Shown: piece by piece, positions 1-7,396 of the stretch
Position numbering within the stretch: position 1 is the stretch's first letter
Layout: each line of letters opens with the position of its first letter
DNA from: UBA2979 sp963694535
Lineage (GTDB): Bacteria > Chloroflexota > Dehalococcoidia > UBA2979
NCBI GenBank assembly: GCA_963694535.1
Contig: CAVODE010000020.1
Location: 1-25,615, forward strand
Reading direction: 5' to 3'
DNA: 25,615 bases
The notes under the pieces: model-generated
Seen by the model: the letters and a program-made list of their open reading frames with translations, nothing else
Database searches by the model: none
What the model was told of the DNA's origin: nothing
Translations under genes and position numbers: made by a program

Positions 1-1047
1 GTCAGTTATCCATTCGTCGCGGATAGAAGCAATTTCTGCTGCAATACCGTCTGCTCGTCCCCGTCCACCATCACCTACCAGTGCACGAACCTCGGGAATA
101 AGAGCAGCAAGAGTTAATTTTGCGTCACCGACTAACGGCTGAGTTACTTCAACTGTATTGTCGAGGTCGAGCGGGTCCAAAGTTGAATGAATAACGGTCT
201 TACCTTTTGGAATTTGAATACCAAATCCAGTTGCGAAAAATGAACAACCAATACCAAAGATAACATCTGCGTTCTGAATAAAGTGATGGACCGGCTTCGG
301 TAGTGCCCGTCCGCCCGAACCAAGCGCCAATGGATGGCTCTCCGGAAATGCACTCTTTCCTTCAAGGCTTGTTGTAACGGGTACCTCAAGCAGCTCGGCC
401 AGCTCTTTCAGTTCCTCCCATGCCTTGGCGTAATGCACTCCTTGTCCCGCATAAATCACTGGACTGGCAGCGTTTACCAGCATTTCTGCCGCTTTCAAGA
501 CATCAGCTGGATCAGGAGCTGATCGTGCGACCTTTACCGGGGTATAAGACAGTGACTCAATCTCTTCAGGAAACACGTCAGTCGGAATTTCAATTACTGC
601 CGGACGTGGTCGACCATTCCTCACGGCACTAAATGCCCTACGCATCGCGTCTGGGATTGCAGACGACACAGTAACCTGCTCCACTGACTTCGCAACGTGC
701 TGGAAGTTTAAAAGACTACTGAAATTAGGAGTGACATTCGTAAGTTTTCGATCGTAACCGGCAGGAATTATAATGATCGGTACCGAGTCGCCATACGCTT
801 GAGCAACTCCTCCAAACGCATTCTCACTCCCTGGACCATGTTGCATCACAAAAACGCCGATTTCATCGCCAGAATTGATACGACTAAACGCGTCGGCCAT
901 ATGAATACCAGTCCGCTCTTGTCGCACAATAATCGTTCGAATATCTGCTCTAGCCGCAGCCTCAATAATCGGATTCACTGGATATCCAACTATAAATTCA
1001 ACGCCCTCTCGTTTTAATATTTCAGCTATAGCATCAGAAACTAACAC
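1..1047 (-). CDS. Thiamine-diphosphate-dependent enzyme, acetolactate synthase-like (partial, C-terminus outside window)
   Basis: 349 codons are visible; the reading frame runs off the left edge, so the C-terminal diphosphate-binding domain is not seen. The N-terminal PYR domain is clear: the conserved cofactor-activating glutamate is E44 in VRQERTGIHMADAFSR, followed by the family signature HGPGSENAFGGVAQAYGDS and NFQHVAKSVEQV. A middle domain follows from about residue 180. This is the fold of acetolactate synthase, glyoxylate carboligase, oxalyl-CoA decarboxylase and benzoylformate decarboxylase; the visible part does not decide among them. Start chosen as GTG because GGGGGA lies 8 bases upstream; the nearby ATG (in ATATGTAC) is out of frame and soon hits a stop. 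It lies 183 bases downstream of the luciferase-like gene on the same strand and probably has its own promoter. Family assignment sure, substrate unknown. Confidence 0.85.
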   Translation of the reverse strand, partial: MLVSDAIAEILKREGVEFIVGYPVNPIIEAAARADIRTIIVRQERTGIHMADAFSRINSGDEIGVFVMQHGPGSENAFGGVAQAYGDSVPIIIIPAGYDRKLTNVTPNFSSLLNFQHVAKSVEQVTVSSAIPDAMRRAFSAVRNGRPRPAVIEIPTDVFPEEIESLSYTPVKVARSAPDPADVLKAAEMLVNAASPVIYAGQGVHYAKAWEELKELAELLEVPVTTSLEGKSAFPESHPLALGSGGRALPKPVHHFIQNADVIFGIGCSFFATGFGIQIPKGKTVIHSTLDPLDLDNTVEVTQPLVGDAKLTLAALIPEVRALVGDGGRGRADGIAAEIASIRDEWITD

Positions 1048-1144
1048 AGTACATATCCCCCTAATTAGCCCACAACACAGAGCTTGTTTGACAGTCTTGT
1101 AGCTTAAAAATTCTATAAGCTAAATGTTTTGTTATGAGCCTCAA

Positions 1145-1150
1145 GTTATA
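1145..1150 (-). promoter_or_regulatory. Candidate extended -10 promoter for the thiamine-diphosphate enzyme
   Basis: On the minus strand the sequence TTGGTATAAC gives an extended -10 (TG, one base, TATAAC). No strong -35 is present at normal spacing (best is CTTGTA at 16 bases). It would give a leader of about 90 bases holding a 7-bp inverted repeat (TAGCTTA / TAAGCTA, 1100-1122). Inference from motif only. Confidence 0.3.
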
Positions 1151-1230
1151 CCAAGTAGTAGGTGTTTACAAGGCCAGACGTGCGATCTAATCTGACCTGC
1201 AGCATCCAACCTCAACGACGATCTATCTTT

Positions 1231-2202
1231 CTAATTTTTGATAGGTAAATTTGGCAACACATCATTCGTAAAGCGAACAAAACTATCGTGGCTGAGTGGT
1301 GCACACATCAAATAGTCGAGCCCAATTTCCTCCTGCAAGCGCAGAATTTCATCGACTACCTTCTCCTTCGTTCCGTGGATCATCACCTTCTGCACGTACC
1401 GATCAACCGGATCCATATCTTCATCTGGACGATTGATATAACTCCCAAGCATCCACTTTGCACCCTGACTCGCTATCGCCTCGGCCTCGGCATCAGTGTC
1501 GGCTACCGCAATCAGTCGTGCTGTCGGAAGAATGCGATTTTCGGTCGAGTGACCATGCTCCTGCAATGTATCAAAAAATAATTGCCTCTTCTCGCCAATT
1601 TCTTCATGGCTTGAGTGTGGATCCATAAGAATAGAAAAACCAAGCTTCGCAGCAGCCTCAATCGATTCTCGTGACGTTGCAGCCATCCATACGGGCGGAT
1701 GTGGATCTTGGAGAGGCTTAGGAAGTACTTCGACATCCTCAAAATCCCAATATTTACCGTGATACGTCAGCTTCTCATTCTTCCAAGCTTCAACCACAAT
1801 TTGAAAATTCTCTCTGAATTGCTCTCCGCCCGTCTCAGGTGTAACTCCAAAAACTTCATACTCTTTTCGGTCAAAACCACGCCCAGCGCCCCAGTTCACT
1901 CGCCCGCCAGAAAAGTGATCAAGTAAAGCGACTTCTTCGGCAATTCGCAGAGGGTGGTACATTGCCGCAAGCGTAACCCCCATTCCAATTCGAATATTTT
2001 TCGTTCTAGAGGCTACCTGTACTCCCATCATGTGAACCGAAGGACAAACAGAATATGTAGAAAAGTGATGCTCTGCTAACCAGACGCAGTCGTATCCGGT
2101 CTGATCCATGATCTCGATACGAGACAATGCACGTTCATACACTTCGGGAAGTGGAACTCTTCTACCAGGCCATGAAAAAAACTGCAGTGCGCCTACCTTC
2201 AT
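1231..2202 (-). CDS. Luciferase-like flavin-dependent monooxygenase (LLM class)
   Basis: A 323-residue protein of the bacterial luciferase-like TIM-barrel superfamily, enzymes that use reduced FMN or F420 to oxidise small organic substrates. Family landmarks: YDCVWLAEHHFSTYSV early (the EHHF motif of the luciferase group), IRIGMGVTLAAMYHPLRIAEE, LLDHFSGGRVNWGAGRGFD, EAWKNEKLTYHGKYWDFEDV and PLQDPHPPVWMAAT. The start is placed at the ATG of MKVGALQFF because AGGGAAGGA sits 6 bases upstream; a longer frame of 8 more residues would overlap that site. It is 68 bases behind the YceI-like gene and has a possible promoter of its own. The substrate cannot be read from sequence. Length is normal for the family. 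Confidence 0.92.
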   Translation of the reverse strand: MKVGALQFFSWPGRRVPLPEVYERALSRIEIMDQTGYDCVWLAEHHFSTYSVCPSVHMMGVQVASRTKNIRIGMGVTLAAMYHPLRIAEEVALLDHFSGGRVNWGAGRGFDRKEYEVFGVTPETGGEQFRENFQIVVEAWKNEKLTYHGKYWDFEDVEVLPKPLQDPHPPVWMAATSRESIEAAAKLGFSILMDPHSSHEEIGEKRQLFFDTLQEHGHSTENRILPTARLIAVADTDAEAEAIASQGAKWMLGSYINRPDEDMDPVDRYVQKVMIHGTKEKVVDEILRLQEEIGLDYLMCAPLSHDSFVRFTNDVLPNLPIKN

Positions 2203-2228
2203 TTTAAATCCTTCCCTAGTCCTCAAGA

Positions 2229-2258
2229 AATATAGCAGTCACAGAATGACCAAGTCAG
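2229..2258 (-). promoter_or_regulatory. Candidate promoter for the luciferase-like gene
   Basis: Minus strand: CTGACT as -35 (2253-2258), 18-base spacer, TGCTATATT as extended -10 (TATATT at 2229-2234). It lies in the 68-base gap between the YceI-like gene and the monooxygenase start. Motif match only. Confidence 0.35.
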
Positions 2259-2270
2259 TTTTCAAGAAAA

Positions 2271-3023
2271 TCAAGGTTTCACGAAAAATAACTGAAACTC
2301 TAATATTCCGTTATCTTCGATCGAGACAACCGATCGCGAGGATGGCTGCTCAATGTCATAATCTGCAAACACGACAGGATAGGATCCAACAATCACAAGC
2401 ACGTCGTCAACTAATGTACCTGCAACCGTTATCACTATCTCTTTCGACACACCATGCAAAGTCAACAGCCCAACGATCTCACGAATCTGAGGAAGTCCGG
2501 TTTTATAATCCTTTATTATCTCAATCTCATCAACTAATTCGAATTCTGCTTCAGGAAATAAATCCGTCTCAATGGCCTGGCTTCGCAGCGCTCTGTCTCT
2601 GTACTTACTATCACTCTTTAACGACGCGAGATCAGCGATTACATTGACTGACAGCACCTTTACTCCGTCAAATTCCAAAACAGCTTGGATATTTGGAGTT
2701 CTACCAACTGCCGTAAACTCTCCAATCCTGGAGAGGACCTCGTCCACCCGGTACCCAACAAATGAATCTTGAGAGTCAGACAGTACCCAACTTCCCACTA
2801 ACAGCTGTTCCTCAGGTTCCTCAGTAGGAGTTCCCAGTGGTTGGGTCACTGAGTTAGTTACAGTTCGCGTGGCCGAGGCTACAGATGCCGCAGCAGCTTC
2901 CAACGACACTTCCTCTTCAACTGAACGAAATACAAACAGGTACAAAAAAGCTGCGATAGCAATTAATACAAGACCGGAAAGAATTGCAAAAGAGATAAAT
3001 ATTTTTGACTTAATTTTTTTCAT
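2271..3023 (-). CDS. YceI-family lipid-binding-like protein with N-terminal membrane anchor
   Basis: 250 residues. Residues about 8-32 form one hydrophobic segment after a basic start (MKKIKSK), so the protein is exported or anchored with its bulk outside. A low-complexity Ala/Thr/Glu linker (about 36-75) leads into a YceI-like lipocalin-fold domain: FVGYRVDEVL, the LKSDSKYRDRALRSQAIET block with FPEAEFEL, then LLTLHGVSKEIVITVAG and a closing DNGILEFQLFF. YceI proteins bind polyisoprenoids or fatty amides in a beta barrel; the ligand here is unknown. It is the first of three minus-strand genes (this, monooxygenase, thiamine-diphosphate enzyme), divergent from the amidohydrolase. No good Shine-Dalgarno is seen before ATG; see the promoter entry. 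Confidence 0.85.
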   Translation of the reverse strand: MKKIKSKIFISFAILSGLVLIAIAAFLYLFVFRSVEEEVSLEAAAASVASATRTVTNSVTQPLGTPTEEPEEQLLVGSWVLSDSQDSFVGYRVDEVLSRIGEFTAVGRTPNIQAVLEFDGVKVLSVNVIADLASLKSDSKYRDRALRSQAIETDLFPEAEFELVDEIEIIKDYKTGLPQIREIVGLLTLHGVSKEIVITVAGTLVDDVLVIVGSYPVVFADYDIEQPSSRSVVSIEDNGILEFQLFFVKP

Positions 3024-3031
3024 ACTATCAC

Positions 3032-3060
3032 TCTATACAATATTTTCTTATGCTCCTCAA
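3032..3060 (-). promoter_or_regulatory. Candidate promoter for the YceI-like gene, possibly giving a leaderless transcript
   Basis: Minus strand: TTGAGG (3055-3060) as -35, exactly 17 bases, TATAGA (3032-3037) as -10, then only 8 bases to the ATG at 3023. If this promoter is used, transcription would begin at or next to the start codon. Confidence 0.4.
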
Positions 3061-3082
3061 GAATTCATTACACTAGAGGTAT

Positions 3083-3110
3083 AGCCATCACACAAATCAC
3101 ATTGATGGCT
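3083..3110. repeat. 8-bp inverted repeat in the divergent YceI-amidohydrolase gap
   Basis: AGCCATCA (3083-3090) and TGATGGCT (3103-3110) are exact inverse copies with a 12-base spacer. It lies 21 bases upstream of the amidohydrolase ATG and upstream of the YceI promoter, so it could be an operator for either gene or a hairpin in the amidohydrolase leader. Function unknown. Confidence 0.45.
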
Positions 3111-3131
3111 TAATTGTTAGTTTGGAGACTC

Positions 3132-4289
3132 ATGACACACGAATCAGCGCATCTCTCAATTTTAAACGCGATGGTTTGGTCAGGAACTCAAGAGTCACCT
3201 ATCAAAAGAAATGTTTTCATCCAAGACGGCATAATGGTAGACGAACCATCTACAGATTCAGTAGAAATTGACGCATCTGGTCTCACACTCATTCCTGGAC
3301 TAATCGAGGCTCACGCGCATCTTTGCTTCAACGCGGGTACTGACTGGAGAACCGTATATGACAACGATACGCCTTCACGTATGTTGCTACGAATGGTAGA
3401 AAATGGCCAAAAAATGTTACGGTCAGGAATTACCACTGTTCGTGATTTAGGTGCGCCAACGGACCTTGCAGTCACACTAAGAGATGCCATCGAGACAGGA
3501 GTGACACGCGGCCCTTCTCTTTTGGTCGCGGGTGCACCAGTTACACCAACAGGCGGACATTGTTATTTTATGGGAGGCGAAGCCGATGGGGAGCTAGGCG
3601 TCAGGGTAGCCGTGCGCGAACGAGTTAAAGCCCGCACAGACTGGATCAAAGTTATGGCCTCAGGAGGCAATATGACACCAGGTACTAATGTTGAACGTGC
3701 CCAATATTCCGTCGATGAAATGCGTGCAATTGTCGACGAGGCTCATCGACTAGGTACGTCTGTCACCGCGCACGCTCATGGCGTTGAGGGAATTCGCCAC
3801 GCTCTCGCCGGTGGCGTAGATATGCTCGAACATTGCTCGTTCCAAACGCCTAACGGTAGTGAACCAGTCGCGGAAGTTATCTCAGATATTGTTACTAGTA
3901 AAACAATCGTGTCACCAACCATTGTTGGCGCTCTGAGTCAACAAAAAAGTACCGAACGCTACACACGTAGGGCAGGTTTGACCAAACAATTAGTTGAGAG
4001 TGGCGCCAGAATTCTCATGTCGACTGACTGCGGGATTCCCAATACGCCACACGAAGACTTAAGTTACGCACTTGAAGTCATGCAGGACATGAGCGAACTG
4101 AGCGCCCTTGAGACTTTACGACTAGCTACAAGTACTAGCGCTGAATTGCTCGACCTGAATGACCGTGGCCGCATCGAGGTCGGATACAGGGCAGATCTTT
4201 TAGCGTTACACAGAGATCCCACCAAAGACTTGAGTGCACTTCGAGATATTAAGTATGTAATCAGTGCTGGTAACCTAGTCGCTCGTTAA
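3132..4289 (+). CDS. Metal-dependent amidohydrolase (imidazolonepropionase / Xaa-Pro dipeptidase-like)
   Basis: 385 residues, amidohydrolase superfamily, hydrolysing an amide or ring C-N bond in the cytoplasm. The metal set is complete: HxH at 61-63 (EAHAHLC), K173 in DWIKVMASGG as the likely carboxylated bridging lysine, H214/H216 in VTAHAHGVEGI, H234 in DMLEHCSF and D299 in LMSTDCGIP. The start and end form the usual small beta-sandwich (LNAMVWSG..., GYRADLLAL). The closest style is the imidazolonepropionase-like group, which includes Zn-dependent arginine carboxypeptidases and prolidases; substrate open. ATG at 3132 is preferred over an upstream TTG because GGAG sits 4 bases before it. No signal peptide. 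It stands alone on the plus strand and ends 10 bases from the convergent hydroxy-acid dehydrogenase. Confidence 0.9.
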   Translation: MTHESAHLSILNAMVWSGTQESPIKRNVFIQDGIMVDEPSTDSVEIDASGLTLIPGLIEAHAHLCFNAGTDWRTVYDNDTPSRMLLRMVENGQKMLRSGITTVRDLGAPTDLAVTLRDAIETGVTRGPSLLVAGAPVTPTGGHCYFMGGEADGELGVRVAVRERVKARTDWIKVMASGGNMTPGTNVERAQYSVDEMRAIVDEAHRLGTSVTAHAHGVEGIRHALAGGVDMLEHCSFQTPNGSEPVAEVISDIVTSKTIVSPTIVGALSQQKSTERYTRRAGLTKQLVESGARILMSTDCGIPNTPHEDLSYALEVMQDMSELSALETLRLATSTSAELLDLNDRGRIEVGYRADLLALHRDPTKDLSALRDIKYVISAGNLVAR

Positions 4290-4299
4290 AAAATAAATC

Positions 4300-5520
4300 T
4301 CAGTCTCGTCGCACGCGAATCAAATCTGGCGTTAATTCTGAAAGAGAGGACGCTCCAGCTAGTGCCATCGTACGCTCTAATCCCTCACGTAAATGCAAAA
4401 GAGCATGATCTACACCACGCTCACCTCCCGCACCCAAACCGTATAAATAAGCCCGACCAGCCATACAAGCGTTAGCGCCCAACGCAATAGCTTTTGCAAT
4501 GTCACTCCCTCTACGGACTCCACCATCACAAATTATTTCGATATCACCTCCAACAGCCTGAACTACAGACTCAAGAAGTTCGAATGGCGCGGGTGCTCCA
4601 TCTAACTGTCGTCCACCATGATTAGAGAGAGCAATTCCTTCGAGATTTAGATCCGACGCAATTTTCGCATCTTCTACAGTCTGTATTCCCTTGATGACGA
4701 TCGGGCCTTTCCAAATCGATCGAAACCACTCGACATCTGCCCAAGACAAACTCGGATCAAATTGTGAATTAATATAATCTGACAATGTGACTGGGTCTGA
4801 CCCATCGCCCACACCCTTACCTTTGACGTTCGCGAACGAGATAGGATCAGAAGTCACAAAATCCCAAGTCCAACCCGGATGTAACATACCGTCGATAATC
4901 GTACCTATACCGATTTTTGGCGGCAGTGTGAAACCTTGTCGCACATCTCTCTCTCTGCGGCCAAGCACCGCAGTATCGACCGTGATCATTATCCCTTCAT
5001 AATCAGCAGCAATTGCACGCTCCAGCATCTCTCGCACAAGTTCGCGATCACGCCACACATATACCTGAAACCATTTCCTACCCGAAGACACCTCAGCAAT
5101 CTCTTCAATTGATCGCGTTCCAAGAGTCGAAAGCGTATACGGAATTCCTGCACGATCTGCCGCTCGTGCAACAGCCAATTCGCCCTGAGAATCTGCTATT
5201 CGGCCAAAACCTGTCGGTGCAAGTATTAATGGAAACGAGAGATCTCTCCCAAACAGTTTGGATTGCAAAGAAATATTACTCACATCCCGAAAAACACGGG
5301 GTCTGAATTCGACTGCCCCATATGCCTCGCTGTTTCGTCGCAGTGTCACTTCATCCTCTGCCGCGCCATCAATGTAATCAAATACTCCACCAGGAAGTCG
5401 CCGCTTAGCCTTTAACCGCAAATCAGAGATACTCGCGGCAGTCTGAAGTCTCCGAATAACAGGATCCCATTCAAATTTTTTAAAACGGAGTACTGACCTA
5501 AGAGTTGAAATAACACGCAT
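4300..5520 (-). CDS. FMN-dependent alpha-hydroxy-acid dehydrogenase (lactate/glycolate/mandelate family)
   Basis: 406 residues, TIM-barrel flavoenzyme oxidising an L-2-hydroxy acid to the 2-oxo acid. Seen: FDYIDGAAEDE near the N-terminus, LILAPTGFGRI (FMN phosphate region, about 99-108), FQVYVWRD with Y154, TVDTAVLGRRERDVR, K277 in IVIKGI, the active-site block LSNHGGRQLDG with H301 and R304, and DGGVRRGSDIAKAIALGA plus GRAYLYGL at the end. These are all residues needed for FMN binding and hydride abstraction. The N-terminal 30 residues are longer than in glycolate oxidase. AGGAGA six bases before ATG supports the start. It follows the MFS exporter by 55 bases on the same strand, so the two are probably co-transcribed. 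Substrate (lactate, glycolate, mandelate or other) cannot be read. Confidence 0.92.
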   Translation of the reverse strand: MRVISTLRSVLRFKKFEWDPVIRRLQTAASISDLRLKAKRRLPGGVFDYIDGAAEDEVTLRRNSEAYGAVEFRPRVFRDVSNISLQSKLFGRDLSFPLILAPTGFGRIADSQGELAVARAADRAGIPYTLSTLGTRSIEEIAEVSSGRKWFQVYVWRDRELVREMLERAIAADYEGIMITVDTAVLGRRERDVRQGFTLPPKIGIGTIIDGMLHPGWTWDFVTSDPISFANVKGKGVGDGSDPVTLSDYINSQFDPSLSWADVEWFRSIWKGPIVIKGIQTVEDAKIASDLNLEGIALSNHGGRQLDGAPAPFELLESVVQAVGGDIEIICDGGVRRGSDIAKAIALGANACMAGRAYLYGLGAGGERGVDHALLHLREGLERTMALAGASSLSELTPDLIRVRRD

Positions 5521-5575
5521 AGCTGATCTCCTACTCGCACGATCGTCTTTGTCTTTCGACTGTTAATTAATCTCT

Positions 5576-6793
5576 CTATGAATCGTCATCCGGGCGCAAA
5601 ATCAATATATTCATGAATGCGACGCCAGCCGCAATCGCAATGGCCACAGATAAATTCACCGAATCTGGACTAAACAGTGAACCATAGCCCACATTATAAA
5701 ACGAAGCGCCAAGCATTTGTACAAATCCTAATATTGCCGATGCCATACCAGCGATCTTAGGAAATGGAATCATCGCAGCAGCCATTGCCGCGGGTCTTGC
5801 AAATCCAAAGCCAAAAGCCGCTACCGTCATCGGTAGTACAATCGTCCATACATTACTCATCCCCGTCAGAGTAAAGACCGCCATGGTTGCGCCACCTAAC
5901 ATTCCGATTCCTGTTCCAATAAGCACAACTTTATTTGTTCTGATCCGCCCTATAGAACGACTCGCCGTCCATGCACCCAACATTATTCCAAATGCCATCA
6001 GGCCAAACGAAAATCCGAAGTTTCTGGGTGAAAGTCCAAACTCATCAATAAGTACAAACGAGGAGGAGGAAATAAAGATCAATTGCGCACTGAACATGAA
6101 ACCAATAGTGGTTGAATAGACAACAAAATCCCTATTAGAAAAAAGTGTTCCCATATTTTTAACGATTGAGCTATACGTCAGTGCGGTTGAATCCTGATAG
6201 CGATTTGTCTCGGAGAATGAAACTCGATACCCAATCAACAACAGAACACCGAGCAATATGAGTACAAAAAAAACAGCCTGCCATTCGAATACCTCTAGTA
6301 GAAGACCTCCGATAATCGGCGCAAGCATAGGCGCCAGAGGCGTCGCAACGTTAATGTAAGAAAGTGCTCGAGCCGCGCCCTCCTTACCATAATGGTCTAG
6401 CACAATGGCACGGCTGATCGCCGCTCCAGCGCCGCCGCCAAAACCCTGAATGACTCTACCTATAATCAACATCGTCGAGTCGTTTGCCAAGACGCAAACT
6501 ATTCCACCTAACACGAATAAAAAAAGACCGACAGTCAACACCGGTCTCCTGCCAAACCGATCAGAACACGGTCCATAAATCAACTGTGAGCTAGCGAAGG
6601 CAAGTAAAAACAATGTGACACATAGTTGTAACGATGTCGAGCTGATATCCAGTTGATCTGCCATAGAAGGCATCGCTGGTAAAAACATATCAACCGCGAG
6701 CGGTGCTATCGCACTAAGAATTATCAGTAGCGTTAAAATCCATAATTGGTTTTCAACACTTTGTTTCCTATAGAAGATTTGAGTTAGGTTCAT
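5576..6793 (-). CDS. MFS drug-resistance transporter, Bcr/CflA-like
   Basis: 405 residues with about 12 hydrophobic segments. The N-terminal LAVDMFLPAMPSMADQL is the Bcr/CflA hallmark in helix 1; the helix 2-3 loop has MFS motif A as GPCSDRFGRRPVL; VIQGFGGGAGAAISRAIVLDHY and ATPLAPMLAPIIGG in helices 4-5 match the antiporter motif C area. Such proteins export drugs or small metabolites against protons; the substrate is unknown. No clear Shine-Dalgarno precedes ATG. It is upstream of the hydroxy-acid dehydrogenase on the same strand, and divergent from the TrmL gene. Confidence 0.9.
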   Translation of the reverse strand: MNLTQIFYRKQSVENQLWILTLLIILSAIAPLAVDMFLPAMPSMADQLDISSTSLQLCVTLFLLAFASSQLIYGPCSDRFGRRPVLTVGLFLFVLGGIVCVLANDSTMLIIGRVIQGFGGGAGAAISRAIVLDHYGKEGAARALSYINVATPLAPMLAPIIGGLLLEVFEWQAVFFVLILLGVLLLIGYRVSFSETNRYQDSTALTYSSIVKNMGTLFSNRDFVVYSTTIGFMFSAQLIFISSSSFVLIDEFGLSPRNFGFSFGLMAFGIMLGAWTASRSIGRIRTNKVVLIGTGIGMLGGATMAVFTLTGMSNVWTIVLPMTVAAFGFGFARPAAMAAAMIPFPKIAGMASAILGFVQMLGASFYNVGYGSLFSPDSVNLSVAIAIAAGVAFMNILILRPDDDS

Positions 6794-6896
6794 AAAGACA
6801 AGATAGGTTTATTTTTGCCTACAAGGTGAAAAGTCGACAAATATAGCTGTGCTTCGAAAAATATCATTTTGAACTACAAGGTAAACTCTCATACTT

Positions 6897-7382
6897 ATGA
6901 GTGAAAAAACAGTCCAAATGTTTCATATCGTTCTTTTTGAGCCACTTATACCCGGAAACACCGGAAACATTATTCGGCTTTGTGCGAATACCGGAGCATC
7001 CCTCCACCTCATCAAGCCTCTTGGATTCAATTTTGATGAAGCGCATTTGCGTCGCGCATCGCTGGATTATTCTGACTTAGCTACGGTAACTGAATATGAA
7101 AGCCTTGAATCATATATCTCACAGTGGTCGGAAAGACGAATACTTGCTATCACTACAAGTGCTACCGAGACTTACACAGATGCGGAATTCACCGTTTCAG
7201 ACTCATTACTTTTTGGACGCGAAGATACCGGTCTACCGGACTCGTATCTCGAAAAGCTGCCAACGAATCAAAAATTACTAATTCCAATGCAACCATCAAA
7301 TCGGAGCATTAACTTATCAAATTCTGTGGCCATCGTTGCCTACGAAGCGTGGCGGCAGCTTGCCTTCCAGGGACGGGTTTAG
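6897..7382 (+). CDS. trmL: tRNA (cytidine/uridine-34 2'-O)-methyltransferase TrmL
   Basis: 161 residues, whole-length SPOUT methyltransferase that methylates the wobble base ribose of tRNA-Leu with S-adenosylmethionine. Motifs: FHIVLFEPLIPGNTGNIIRL at the N-terminus, LIKPLGF, RRASLDY, LLFGREDTGLP, then IPMQPSNRSINLSNSVAIVA, the knotted cofactor site. ATG at 6897 is used; residue 8 (MFHIV) is a possible later start that would better match the shortest homologues. It lies convergent to the ABC-F gene with 14 bases between them. Confidence 0.95.
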   Translation: MSEKTVQMFHIVLFEPLIPGNTGNIIRLCANTGASLHLIKPLGFNFDEAHLRRASLDYSDLATVTEYESLESYISQWSERRILAITTSATETYTDAEFTVSDSLLFGREDTGLPDSYLEKLPTNQKLLIPMQPSNRSINLSNSVAIVAYEAWRQLAFQGRV

Positions 7383-7396
7383 AAAAGAATACTCAA

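Noticed and set aside
1100..1122. Inverted repeat TAGCTTA / TAAGCTA as a terminator of the luciferase-like gene
   Set aside because: No T-run follows on the minus strand and it lies more than 100 bases after the stop; kept only as a leader feature of the next gene.
4300..5520. Hydroxy-acid dehydrogenase as the mycofactocin enzyme MftD
   Set aside because: The N-terminal region looks similar, but no other mycofactocin gene (precursor peptide, radical SAM protein, MftB) is near.
6819..6885. Direct repeat CTACAAGGTGAA / CTACAAGGTAAA in the MFS-TrmL divergent gap as operator pair
   Set aside because: Only 11 of 12 bases match in AT-rich sequence, spacing 55 bases, and one copy overlaps nothing promoter-like; chance is likely.
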